From: Semisulcospira habei
Taxonomy: Eukaryota; Mollusca; Gastropoda; Semisulcospiridae
Reading direction: 5' to 3'
Length of the DNA stretch: 64,000 nucleotides
Assembly: GCA_036245525.1 (NCBI GenBank)
Contig: BTPG01000001.1
Coordinates: 174,535,402-174,599,401, forward strand
Notes under the pieces: model-generated
What the model was told of the DNA's origin: nothing
The model's database searches: none
The model's input: only the letters and a program-made list of their open reading frames with translations
Translations under genes and position numbers: made by a program
Shown here: positions 52,301 to 61,752 of the stretch, one piece after another
Layout of the letters: every line of letters starts with the position of its first letter
Position numbering within the stretch: the stretch's first letter is position 1

Positions 52301-55086
52301 TGTGTTAACAGGGTGCTTAATTTACATACAAGACTGGGAAGAAACTTAAAACACCCAGTAAGAAATAGGTCCTTAGGCCGAACTAAGCCTTAGTTGTCAA
52401 GCATTCACTGTGCGAGTGAGAGTGTATGGCATGAGCATACAGTTCAGTTTTTGGGCACTTTGATTTGATTCACAGCATTAGGTAGAGTTCCAATAGAATT
52501 TCCTGTATCATTAACAAAACAAGAAAGGCAAAGGCTCACATGTACGACTGATTTACATGTGTGACCTTTGTGACAATAGGTAAAGGGTTGGCTTCTGCAC
52601 CAGCAAAATACATGTTTTCTCAAAATGTAAGCATTTTTCACACATCTGTCAACCCCCTGTTACCCTGATCTTTTGTTAAAATATGGCTTTTTTATGACCT
52701 ATTTCTTGAGCTCTTGTGTATCTTGACTTCTCTGAGGGATCAACCAAATTAGTATGCATAGAAAGGTCTTACCATCAGGTATCTTTGTACCAAGTTTGGG
52801 TTTAAAGATGTGAATAGTATTTGAGAAAAACTAAATTCTGTCAAAATATAACTATTTTTGAACTATTTCCTGATCCCCTGTGACCGTGACCTTTGTGAGA
52901 GGTCACTCAAATTGGTATGTTTAAAAAGGTCTTGCCACAAAGTATCTTTGGGCAAAGTTTGAAGACAGTGGCTTGAATAGTCTCCGAGAAAATGCCAATG
53001 TTAAAGTTTACTACGGACGACAGCGGACGGACGGACGACCACTGGCCCAGAACATACTCACTTTTTCTTCGCATGTGAGCCAAATATATCAATGTGATAA
53101 ATCCACACAACCCTCACCTGAGGTCCTGCACAGATGCAGCCAGCTTCTCATCCAGCCACTTCAGGTCATCTAGCAGATCCTGGTCATCAATCTTGCGACC
53201 CTCAATAAGCTCAAGTTGCTTGGGTACCTTGGCACGAACCATGGCCAGGGCGTTCTCCTGAAGGATTTCTTTCTCTTCTGGCTTCTCTAACATGTTCTGT
53301 ATGATGAGGAAAAAAGTTACTGACTACTGTTTTCAATGTGGCATAGCACGATTTCTGGATTATTTAACCTGATCACAGCTAAGAAAAATGAAACACCAAC
53401 CAACTGCAAGTCATAGATTCTCATGAGCCCCACAGTTGTGGGAGCCCATGGGGATCTATGCCTCTTGCTGAAAATACTTTGTGTACATGTTCCTTTAATG
53501 GGGCGGTCCGTGGCGCAGCGGTAAAAGCGCCTGCCACCAATGCAAGAGGTGCGAGGTTCGATACCCGGTTCCGGCGTCGGACTTTTCTCCTCTACTAAGT
53601 GTCACCATTAATTCTGGCGGACCGTCGGGGGTTCTTTCTCCAGGTACTCTGGCTCTTTCCTCCCCCACGAATTTCGGTATTAATTTCAGTCCACTTAATC
53701 AAATTTCAAAAATATAAAAAACGATTTAAATTTCCAAAATTTCAGTAGCTCGCTTGAGCTTGCCCTTAGCACCAGGTGAATGTTCTGTGTTTATGTACAG
53801 TGTGTGAGGGAATGCGCGTGATTCACGTGAGCGTGCTTGTTGGGTTCAGTTTGCGGCTACGTCCTGCGCATTGAGTTATATTATAAATATGAGAAATGCG
53901 CCATATAAATACTATGTATTATTATTATTATTATTATTAATGGCTGGGGATCTTTGGCAATGAATTTACTATGACATCAAAAACACAATCTGCACCAACT
54001 GACAGTGAAAGGGCTAGCATGTGCTGGATAAAGAGGGGGAAAAGATATATACAAAATAATGCATCTGTTTACAGTTTGGCATAGTAAAACCAACAGCATA
54101 CATTTTCTACTATACTTACAAGCACAAGAAAAGTGACAAATTCACATGAGATTACACATGAAACAGTAAATGCATTCATTGTGCTGGCCACCACATTTAC
54201 ATACCCTGAAAGTGGCTAGGATGATGCGGACAACTTTCTCACGTCCGCTCTCACTCAAAATGTCCACCAGGGTTGGTATGATGTTCATCCTGGGACAACA
54301 AAATTGTACATGTTTTGTGGTCATTGTCTTTACATAAAAGAAAGAGCATTGTTAGGTGTGTGGATGCAGTTGTCGGAGATAAAACTAAAGGAAACTCAAC
54401 ACCCAAAATAACTAGCTATCAACACAGTTTTTTGTGTGATTAAAGAAAACACAAGGACATTTCATGGGCTGTGAAAATATAATGAATTTCTTCAATGCAT
54501 TTATTACAAAAGTGAAACACTTTCTTGGTTAACATATCTCATAGCTTAACAGAGACTAGCTCACTCAAGGTCAGCATCATCTACTCTTGTTGTTGCCTAG
54601 AAGGTGCTTTTTCAGACACAGCCCTCATGGCTGATGCCCCTCCCACAGCTGGTGTGCAGTCCTTGTGAAAATCATTATTAAATCATTACTGATTATTATA
54701 GAGAAAAGAGCATAGGAATGGGTGTGGCTGGTCAATTTCAAGTTAACTTTCAGTAACTGGTAATCTGTCATTAACAGCCCGTTTGATTTACCAACAGGGG
54801 TGATCACATGTCAATACAAAGTGTGACTGCATTATTTACCATGTGACAGCTACACTCACTTGCTCACGCGTTCCACAATGTTGGCATTGAAGGTCAGACA
54901 CCAGAGGCAGAAAATCAGCTGGTAACGGATTTGGAATCCAATTTTGCCTGAGCCAGCCAACACGGAAACAATTCTGTATAGAAAATGCATACAGATGCTT
55001 GTAATGTCTTCCGTGGGAAGAATGAAAAAAGATACATGAAATAAAAGTGTCACTGTAACACAAAAACCAATTTGATAGAACTAATC

Positions 55087-55117
<31 letters not shown>

Positions 55118-55532
55118 GCGCATTAAATAGGCGCTTTATCCCAATTGAAAATCGGCTCAAAGCGCCGCCGTGAACTGAACCCAACAAGCACGCTCACGTG
55201 AATCACGCGCATTCACTCACACACTGAACGTAAACACAGAACTTTCACGTGGTGCTAAGGGCAAGCTCAAGCGAGCTACTGTAGTTTTTGGAAATTCAAA
55301 ATCGTTTGTATTTGAAATTTGATTAAGTGGACTGAAACTGATACCAACTAACATAGGCTCCTACTGACAAAACTTTAAACATTAAACATTTTCTTATAGA
55401 AGGGACTTAAATTTAAAGAACTCACGTGGAAATCCCATCCACATCGACAAAGATGTGTCGGTAGGAATCGACTCTCATCATCATCTGAAGGCAGCGAGCT
55501 GTAGTCTGCAGGTACTCATTTTGAGTAGGGTA
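46310..55532 (-). CDS. ATP6V1H: V-type proton ATPase subunit H, C-terminal eight exons
   Basis: Exons in coding order (minus): 55426-55532, 54860-54973, 54205-54289, 53118-53296, 51759-51884, 50214-50315, 48354-48467 and 46310-46388 (stop TAA). All introns are GT-AG and phases join without a stop. The product matches the C-terminal half of subunit H: an Ala-Arg-Cys-Leu-Gln armadillo helix, Arg-Ile-Ile-Leu-Ala-x-Phe-Arg, Ser-Val-Gln-Asp-Leu then [30 protein letters not shown], and [12 protein letters not shown]. Subunit H is a cytosolic V1 component that activates ATP-driven proton pumping and silences free V1. N-terminal exons are not in the window; a DIRS element occupies the next upstream sequence. 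Confidence 0.93.
47550..47757. repeat. TTAA MITE family 1, diverged copy
   Basis: TTAACCCATGTAGCCC at the left, a central GCTTGGTGCCATGAGGTGCC palindrome and GGGGCTAAACACA at the right. The minisatellite starts directly at its right end. Confidence 0.7.
47758..48285. repeat. 38-base minisatellite
   Basis: About 14 units of 38 bases (ACAATAAAAGCCCAATGTAT...) lie in the last intron of ATP6V1H. The right-hand units vary more (AACCCC for AAGCCC; one shortened). Since 38 is not a multiple of 3 and the unit has no stop on the minus strand, all three minus frames stay open; these are not genes. Confidence 0.95.
48485..48860. repeat. Degraded family 3 and family 1 TTAA elements
   Basis: GGAGGTATAGATCCTCAT (about 48533) is a family 3 half-hairpin. 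CATTCAGCCCTGA (48675) followed by CCATGATAGTTCAAGGATGG and CTATCACAGTCAATCC is a family 1 copy without intact ends. Confidence 0.6.
49078..49400 (-). mobile_element. 5'-truncated tRNA-headed SINE next to a family 3 hairpin
   Basis: The SINE 3' part (AATAATAATAATACC tail at 49078-49092, then AGGTGCTTTTTCTCAATTTTG) runs to about 49320. It is directly followed by a family 3 hairpin (49332-49395). The tRNA head is missing. Confidence 0.8.
49490..50175 (-). pseudogene. CR1-like LINE reverse transcriptase remnant
   Basis: Three broken frames, in order on the minus strand from 50168, correspond to the RT thumb and C-terminal region: Leu-Gln-Glu-Trp-Ser-Asp-x-Trp and Phe-Asn-Val-Glu-Lys-Cys, then Glu-Arg-Asp-Leu-Gly-Val with [10 protein letters not shown], then Arg-Arg-Ala-Thr-Lys-Leu. 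Catalytic motifs are absent (5'-truncated). It lies in an ATP6V1H intron. Confidence 0.85.
50320..51290. other. ATP6V1H intron, nothing recognised
   Basis: No gene or clear repeat beyond one TCTGTGATTCC word near 51237, shared with the hairpin units at 39400. Confidence 0.5.
51299..51513. mobile_element. TTAA MITE family 1, inverted copy
   Basis: Opposite orientation to its right neighbour: TTTGGAGGTGTCACCTAATG appears at its left and CTGTAGTGTATTAGGGCT near its right end. The central palindrome is GCTTGGCGCCTGATGGCACC. Its right TTAA is 51510-51513. Confidence 0.8.
51510..51723. mobile_element. TTAA MITE family 1, full-length copy
   Basis: 214 bases, TTAACCCATTCAGCCCTGAC to GGGCTGAATGAGTTAA. 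It shares its left TTAA with the inverted copy before it and ends 35 bases before ATP6V1H exon 51759-51884. Confidence 0.9.
52045..52275. repeat. Two family 3 hairpins, one with a poly-G loop
   Basis: Hairpin 52045-52110 (AAGAGGTATAGATCCTCATG / CATGAGGATCTATACTG) is followed by 52155-52230, whose loop is a run of about 18 G. The end GCAGTGAATGGGTTAA fits a TTAA boundary at 52272. Confidence 0.75.
52520..53081 (+). mobile_element. Element with internal tandem repeats, copy 3 (short)
   Basis: GGCTCACATG (52533) and CATGTGAGCC (53072-53081) are perfect inverted ends. Only about three repeat units are present, compared with six or seven in the other copies. It ends 36 bases before an ATP6V1H exon. 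Confidence 0.85.
53400..53475. repeat. Family 3 hairpin
   Basis: Arms CATAGATTCTCATGAGCCCC and GGGGATCTATGCCTCTTGC around ACAGTTGTG. The same element seems to continue after the SINE (from 53941). Confidence 0.75.
53502..53939 (+). mobile_element. tRNA-headed SINE, diverged subfamily
   Basis: The head GGTCCGTGGCGCAGCGGTAA and B box GGTTCGATACC are intact. The body differs from the 30000 copy by about a fifth, and the tail is (ATT)n (53916-53939). TTAATGG at 53495-53501 and 53937-53943 is a likely short target duplication within a family 3 element. Confidence 0.88.
55086..55350 (-). mobile_element. 5'-truncated tRNA-headed SINE
   Basis: Tail (ATA)n at 55090-55115, then GCGCATTAAATAGGCGC and words of the 53502 subfamily (GTAAACACAGAAC, GCAAGCTCAAGCGAGC). 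The head is missing. It lies in an ATP6V1H intron, between exons at 54973 and 55426. Confidence 0.82.
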
Positions 55533-56016
55533 CTGCACATCATAATGTAATAATTGTAAGCTATCTTTTTAACCCATTTATGCCTAGTGTCCTATATATA
55601 GGATGCTACATGTTTAGGTCTACAATGCCCTCCAAGAGAGAGGCATTCAAACTTTTATTTTTGCAATAAGTCAAGGGATATTATTTTGTATAATAAACAT
55701 TGTTTTTGAGGTACTTCCTTTACACAGGGTTCATTTTTGGACCGATCCCCATGCCAATTGACACATTGAGTCTCATGTTGGCCCATTGCTTTTCCAGGGT
55801 GAGCGACATCAGGCGCATCACTTTTACGTGCACGCGCGCCAGCCATGTGTTTATTTCTTGCCCAACTCTACATTCGATGCTTGAAACAAACCTGCTAACC
55901 ACAACTGGCTTAGACTGAAACTGAAAAATGAATTTTTCTCTAAAATGTATTTTTTTAAAAAAAATACTTACCGATGGCATTACTAATAGGAAGGTACACT
56001 TAGCCTAGTGATTTAA

Positions 56017-56223
56017 TAATAATAATAATACCGTTATTATATAGGCGCTTTTTCTCAATTTTGGGGAAATCGACTCAAAGCGCCACGCCTGAAACCCAAC
56101 ACACACACTCACGAAACAGACACGGATTTACGCCATTTAAGACAAACACAGTACAAGACAAACGAAGGGCCAGTCAGCTACTGAAGTTACAGAGATTTTT
56201 GATCGCTTGTATTTGAAATTTGC
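56017..56223 (-). mobile_element. 5'-truncated SINE in the DIRS terminal repeat
   Basis: (AATA)n tail, then ACCGTTATTATATAGGCGC through TGATCGCTTGTATTTGAAAT. It splits the terminal repeat between AGTGATTTA and GCCTAAGTATC, which are adjacent in the opposite terminal repeat (about 62572-62590). Confidence 0.88.
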
Positions 56224-56598
56224 CTAAGTATCTGTTGTGTATAGCAACACAACCGGGAAGGCGACTCCAGGGAGCTGTTACCAAAAAAACTCCCTGAGTG
56301 GCATCTCCTCCTTCCCAATGAGGCCACATGAGCCGATAGACCAGTCTCACGCTAAGCGAACGGAGCTGGCGGCAAGCGGAGCAGGTGGGAGGGCCCTTCG
56401 AGTAATGCCACCGGAAAGTATTTTTCCCCAAAATACATTTTAGAGAAAAATTCATTTGTTTCCTCAAAATCCTTACCGATGGCATTACTAATGGGAAGAA
56501 TAACGAAAAGAAAGAGGGTGCCGCCCACCACACTCTGGCCTTGTAACATGCTTAGCACCGCGCCCTGGGCGCAAACTCCCGACGATTTCAACTAAGCG

Positions 56599-57960
56599 TT
56601 ACCTAGGGCGCCAGAGACGCCGGGAGGGAGTGCTGCGCTGCCAAGACATCAGGGTCAGGTTCTCTCGCTGGCCCGAGAGGTCCCTGAAGTAGAAGCGGGC
56701 GAAGGTAGAACTCTCCCGCCACCCAACGGCCGCCATGATGTCTCTCACCGCACAGTTGCAGCCAAAGGCCAGGCTGGTGGAGACCACTCTGACCTCGTGT
56801 GCGCGAATCCGCAACCTCTTAGCACCCTCCGAGGAGAGGTCATCGTATGCGTATTGGATGACCGAGCACAGCCATGAAGAGATTGTCTGTGCCGTCGGAA
56901 GGGCTGCGATCTGCGCAGGTAAATGCGCAAGGCCCATACCGGATCTTGTTGGCGGGACTCCCGAGACCGATCCAACACCTTGAGCGGCCGGAGGTTAATG
57001 ACCTGCGCTCCGGCCAAGGGAAGTCTATTCTTGGCCAGAAAGGACAGGTTCATCATGAGCTGGATGGAACCATCAGCTCTGAACTGTAGGCAGGCTGGGT
57101 CCATCGAGAGTGCGTGCAGCTCGCTGACCCTGACCGCCGAAGCGAGGACGAGGAGGAAGCAGGTCTTCCTGGTGACGTCCGCCATCATGGCTAAAGGCAA
57201 CGGCTCGAACCGGCCTGAATTAAGCCACGTTAGGACCCATGCCAGGTCCCAGTGCGGGACCAGCGAGCGCTGGACCGGGCACTGCAGCTCAAAGTGGGCC
57301 ATGAGGTCCGAAAGATCTTTGCACGCCCCTGGGTCCGGATGGCCCAAATGGCGGTAGGTATTGGCGATCACAGAGAGATACCCCCGGATGGTAATGGGGG
57401 CCAATTGATTGATTGATTGATTGTACATTGCTTAACGTCCCGACAGCAACAAGGCTTTCTCAGGACGTGCCTGCACTGCTTGTGAAAAAAACCCAACTAA
57501 ACAGAACATTGAATGTATGTCGCCAGCCGGTCAAATACGTTAAATAAATCTAAAACATGGGGCCTAAATAAAGCTAAGACCATTTAACAACACACATCCA
57601 ATATCAAGAGCTACAGGCAGTGCAGACAGTAGGGAGAGTTTCAAAAAGACAAATACAGGTGAATGGATCTCGGGTAGACAGAAACACATGCCCCAGAATA
57701 GAGAGGAAAACTCACCCTGTGGGGCTGACCAGGGTGACCCTGGGAACTAAAAAGTACCTAACCCCACCCAAGTCCCCCAGGGCAGACCCGGGTGGGGGTA
57801 ATGGGGGCCAAGTGCTGCTCCCCAAAAAGCCAGAGGAAGAATTCGGCCAACTGGGGCGTCATCAGAGCTGCGGGGGCAAGGCCCCAGGGCTGACACCAGG
57901 ACTGCAGGGCTCTCCACTTTCCCTCGTATACTCGCCGGGTGGACGCCCTGCCGCACATGA
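56599..57960 (-). pseudogene. DIRS tyrosine recombinase, SINE-disrupted and frameshifted
   Basis: The N-terminal part (about 57960-57811) has Thr-Arg-Arg-Val-Tyr and Trp-Arg-Ala. The SINE at 57404-57797 interrupts it, and coding resumes with Ile-Arg-Gly-Tyr-Leu-Ser-Val. A frame change near 56885 follows. The C-terminal catalytic part (56599-56937) has His-Glu-Val-Arg (HxxR) and Phe-Tyr-Phe-Arg-Asp with the likely nucleophile Tyr. In DIRS elements this enzyme integrates the circular DNA copy without target duplication. Confidence 0.8.
57404..57797 (-). mobile_element. SINE with (AATC)n-type tail, copy 3, inside DIRS recombinase
   Basis: A 394-base copy with a 13-base target duplication, GTAATGGGGGCCA, at 57391-57403 and 57798-57810. 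It starts ATTGATTGATTGATTG on plus. The most recent event in this stack. Confidence 0.95.
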
Positions 57961-58249
57961 GAAACCTCTTGCATCGAGGGCTGCCCGCACAACCGCCAGG
58001 CGTGTAAGTGGAGCCTCTCTGGACATGGACGAATGAGGTTCTGCCGGGGCTTCTTCAGCATGGTTCATGGCGAGGGTAGCCGCAGTGGGGAGTCCGTGGC
58101 GAGGTTCAAAAGGTCGGTAGTCCAGCTCCAGCACCAGCAGAAAGGAGCCACGAGGAAGAGGACCATGTTGGGGCCCCTGAGTTTCAGCAGGACCTTGGGA
58201 ACGAGTACTGCCGGGGGGTACACATAAGCCATGAGACCTTCCCACGAGA

Positions 58250-59898
58250 TCAACTGCGCATCATCAACCGCTCAGGCACGGGGGTCCGGGACCGTGAGAC
58301 AAAGAGGGGAAGTTGTGCGTTCCACTGCGTCGCGAAAAGGTCGACCATCTGGGTCTCCCATCGCGTGCCGATCATCCGGAAGATCTCTGATCGGATGGCC
58401 CACTCGGTGTGTAGCAGCTGCCCCCGCCGTGAGAAGGAGTCCGCAAGCACATTCAGGTGACCAGGGATGTGATGCGCCCGGAGCGAGATGTCTCGATCCC
58501 GGCACCACAGAAATAACTGGTACAGAAGCATACAGAGTGTTGGCGAGCGGGTCCCCCCCCCCCCCCCCCAACCTGTTTCTGAATGTAAGACAAGACCGTG
58601 GAGTTGTCGGAGAGGATCAAAATCTCGTGGTGGCGGAGGCGTGACTCCCAATGACTCAGCGCCAGCCAGATGGCCCTCATCTCTAGCCAGTTGCTGTGTC
58701 TGTCCTGGAAGGCCAAGACCTCGTCGAAATCTGGGAGGAGGTGTGCCCCCCCCCCCCCCGCCCCCCAGCCCAACCAACTCATGTCCGTGCAGAGCGAGAG
58801 CCATGGAGGGGGGGGGGGGGGAGAGGAGAGGGGAACTCCTGACCCAAGCCAAGCCGGGTCCGTCCACTGCTGGAGGTGAGAGCGGACCAAGGGAGAAACA
58901 GGCACTGGTGCTGCGAGGTCGCCCGAGGACGGATGCCAATGGAGCAGAAGATGCAACTGGATTGGCCGCGGGACCAGGAGATCGGCGGCCGCACTGATCA
59001 GGTCCAGCAATTGCAGCCAGGTCCTGGCTGGGCATGCCTCCGCGAAGGACACTTGATGAGCCACCGCCGCCAGTTTCTGCACGCGAGCATCCATGAGCCT
59101 CACCCTGTTGCGGTCGGTCAGGAATTCCATTCCCAGGTGTACGAAGGTACGGGAAGGGGAGAGGTCCAATTTCCCAAAATTGGCCACTAACCCCAGCCGC
59201 TGTAGAAGGGCCAGAAAGGCGTCCTGGTTCCAGAGCAGCTGGTTATCCAGATAATTGGAAGTCGGGCTGGAGAAAGACTGCCAGGCCCGGGCCACGATCT
59301 GCGTGAAGACCCAGGGGCTGAGGTTGAGGCCAAAAGGGAGGGTTCGGAACTGGTATACCACCCCACAGAAGGCGAAGTGCAGGAAGTGCCGAGGCGATGG
59401 GCGAATGGGGACGTGCAGATAAGCATTGGCGAGATCGAGACCGACAGCAAAATCCACAGGGCGAACCGCCGACCTCACCGCCTGCACTGTCTCCATGCAA
59501 AACGAGCGGGCCGAAATGAACTTGTTTAGGGCTGACAAGTCGATGACAGGGCGCCAACGGCCACCCAGCTTGGGGACCAAGAAGAGGCAGCTGTAGAAGG
59601 CCAGCGAGTTGTGATGAGAGACCACCTCTGTGGCGGTATTCTGGAGCAGGGAAGCGATCACCACCCGAAGAGCCTTCGCCTTGCAAGGGTCGGCCGGTGC
59701 ATGCATCCAAACCGGGAAGCGCCGGAGAGGAGGGGGTGGGGTGGCGAAAGGAAATCCGTAACCCGTCCAAGACGGAGAGCACCCACGGGTTGTCTGGGAA
59801 CAACGACCGCAACTCATCATCGTGCAGGACAAGCTGCCGAGGGGTTGGCGGGCGCAGAAGCAGGCGTTAGTCACTGGGCCTGTCCCCGCCCATGCCAC
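58250..59898 (-). pseudogene. DIRS reverse transcriptase and RNase H, inactivated
   Basis: The RT shows Leu-Val-Pro-Lys-Leu-Gly-Gly-Arg-Trp-Arg-Pro-Val-Ile-Asp-Leu and Leu-Asp-Leu-Ala-Asn-Ala-Tyr. The catalytic box reads Tyr-Leu-Asp-Asn where Tyr-Leu-Asp-Asp is expected, near 59245-59256, and the next residues look deleted. RNase H follows (Trp-Leu-Gly-Trp-Gly-Ala; Leu-Glu-Met-Arg-Ala-Ile; Ser-Asp-Asn-Ser-Thr-Val). Three G/C homopolymer tracts (58552-58569, 58747-58760, 58807-58820) lie in the RNase H part and shift or pad it. The frame after 58453 moves to 58250-59035. Confidence 0.85.
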
Positions 59899-60222
59899 CT
59901 GGTGCCACGAGGCCAGGAGGGGGCGGGGGCCAGAAAGGCGTGCGCACGGCTAGGGAAAACTGCTCCTCCAGGCCCACGGGAGCCACGGCAGGAAGGTCGA
60001 GGGGCGGGTCTGAGGCTCCGCAGAGGTCGACCCACAGCCTTGCAGGAAAGTGTGTGGAGTCCACGGGAGGGACGCTAAACCAAAAGTCCTTGGCTGAGTC
60101 CTTCACCGACTGACTGCCAGGTTGGGCCGAAGAGGAGGGCCCCCCAAGGGGGGCCTGTCGAAGTTGTCCCTTCACCGAGGTGGGCAACCCCGTACACCTC
60201 CACAAGACGCCATCCCGCTGCA

Positions 60223-61752
60223 TCAAGTCATGGTTGGCCATGGCGGTGAGCGCGTTAGTAGAGGCATGGTAAACTGCCAGGGAGTGTAGGTCGTGCAAAG
60301 GATCCGGGGCATCCAGCGACTCCCAGAAGTCCTCCATCTGCCGCACACAGTTTGGATCACCAGTTCCAAAAACCCCAACTCCTGCCAACTGCAGCCTTCC
60401 CCTCGACCTGCACCATCTTCCGCGGGGTCCACCGATGGGAGGGGACTCAGGAAGTACTGCGAGTGTCCCGCATACCAGTGCTGCTGGAACTTGATATCCA
60501 CGCCCATGGGCCAGCGACGGTCGAAGAAGAGCCCCCCGTCGGATAACTTGCCTTGCTGGAGATGCGTGTTAAATGCGTCCATGAGGTCCCGAAATTCGGC
60601 GGGCTGCGGGAGGGACTTAAAATGCTTGGACTGTCCCAATGCGTCTACGGAGGCAGCAGCCTTCCGCTTGAGGGGCGGTGAGGGGGAGCACAAGTCCAGA
60701 GGCAGAGAGGCCAAAGTCACATGCGCCGCCTCATCCAGGGCCCTCCAAGTCTCCACACCCGAGGCATAGCGGCTGACGGGGGGAGACGAGCTAAGGGTGG
60801 AGGAGTGGGGTGTGCCGACCGGGGCAAGGGAATGCACCCCCGGGGAGAGCGGGTGAGGGGTGTTATCTGAGACAGGGGACCGAAGCTCCCGCGAAAGCAG
60901 GCTGAGTACATCCTCCGCATCCCCCCAGTCCGACCAACCGGGCGAAGAGGGAGGGTCAGTGCAGATCACACGGCCGGTGGGAGGGCCCGTAGCTGGGAGC
61001 AGAGACACGGAACCCCGCGTGTGGGGCTCGGCGCGTTGTGCCCGACGCACCGGCGCGCGGGCCTTAGGCGTAAAACTAGCACTCACCTGAGACTTCGGTC
61101 GCCGGGAACGAGAACGGTGGTGAAGCCTCCGGGAGTCCGACCGAGGGCTCCGCCACGGAGGAGAGCCGCTGAGGTGAGAGTCAAAGCGGCTACAACGGCG
61201 AGAACGCACGGAGCTGGGGTGTTGATCCCTGGAGAGCGGGCTGCGGCTCAGGGAGCGACGACGCGAGGTCGCCCGCCGATCCGGACCAACGTCGGGGGAC
61301 GGGGCAAGGCGCCTTCGCGGGTGCTGTGTGCATTCATCCACCCTGCGGTGCCTGCGGGGCGCGCTGGATGAGGCCCCTGCCGCCAGGGGGGCTAGTGCCA
61401 GACAGGAGGGGCTCGAGTGAGTCAAGCACATCAGAGGCTTAGAACTCATGGGGTGAGACTTGGGAGAGGCCGCAGGTGGCACTCTGTGCTGCACCTCGGA
61501 TGGCCTCCGTCGTGCACTGGGAAACACCCTGGTCACCAGGAGGCTCATTCCAGCTGGGACGGGCGGTGCCGGTCGCCGCGTGTCCCGGTCCACTTCAGAG
61601 CAGGAGGTAACGGCCGAGGGGTGCGCACCGAGATCAAAAGCGGTCGAGTTCCGGGGCGGGGCCCAGGCCCCCAATGTCCGAGGACGCCCGCTTACAGGGT
61701 CCAGGGCTGGAAGGCACGGAGGCAGACATTGTAGTGGCAGCAGGGAGGTCAT
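60223..61752 (-). CDS. DIRS GAG-like protein
   Basis: 509 residues in one open frame. The N-terminal half is Ser/Pro/Arg-rich (repeated Arg-Ser, His-Arg), the C-terminal half more ordered, with Phe-Asp-Arg-Arg-Trp-Pro. Position upstream of the RT in the DIRS fits GAG, which forms the particle. The call is by position and composition only; no zinc knuckle was seen. The frame may continue as 59867-60388. Confidence 0.6.
   Translation of the reverse strand: MTSLLPLQCLPPCLPALDPVSGRPRTLGAWAPPRNSTAFDLGAHPSAVTSCSEVDRDTRRPAPPVPAGMSLLVTRVFPSARRRPSEVQHRVPPAASPKSHPMSSKPLMCLTHSSPSCLALAPLAAGASSSAPRRHRRVDECTQHPRRRLAPSPDVGPDRRATSRRRSLSRSPLSRDQHPSSVRSRRCSRFDSHLSGSPPWRSPRSDSRRLHHRSRSRRPKSQVSASFTPKARAPVRRAQRAEPHTRGSVSLLPATGPPTGRVICTDPPSSPGWSDWGDAEDVLSLLSRELRSPVSDNTPHPLSPGVHSLAPVGTPHSSTLSSSPPVSRYASGVETWRALDEAAHVTLASLPLDLCSPSPPLKRKAAASVDALGQSKHFKSLPQPAEFRDLMDAFNTHLQQGKLSDGGLFFDRRWPMGVDIKFQQHWYAGHSQYFLSPLPSVDPAEDGAGRGEGCSWQELGFLELVIQTVCGRWRTSGSRWMPRILCTTYTPWQFTMPLLTRSPPWPTMT

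Noticed and set aside
52907..53110. Small minus-strand protein also seen at 27844-28047
   Set aside because: The similarity reflects two copies of the tandem-repeat element, not a conserved gene.
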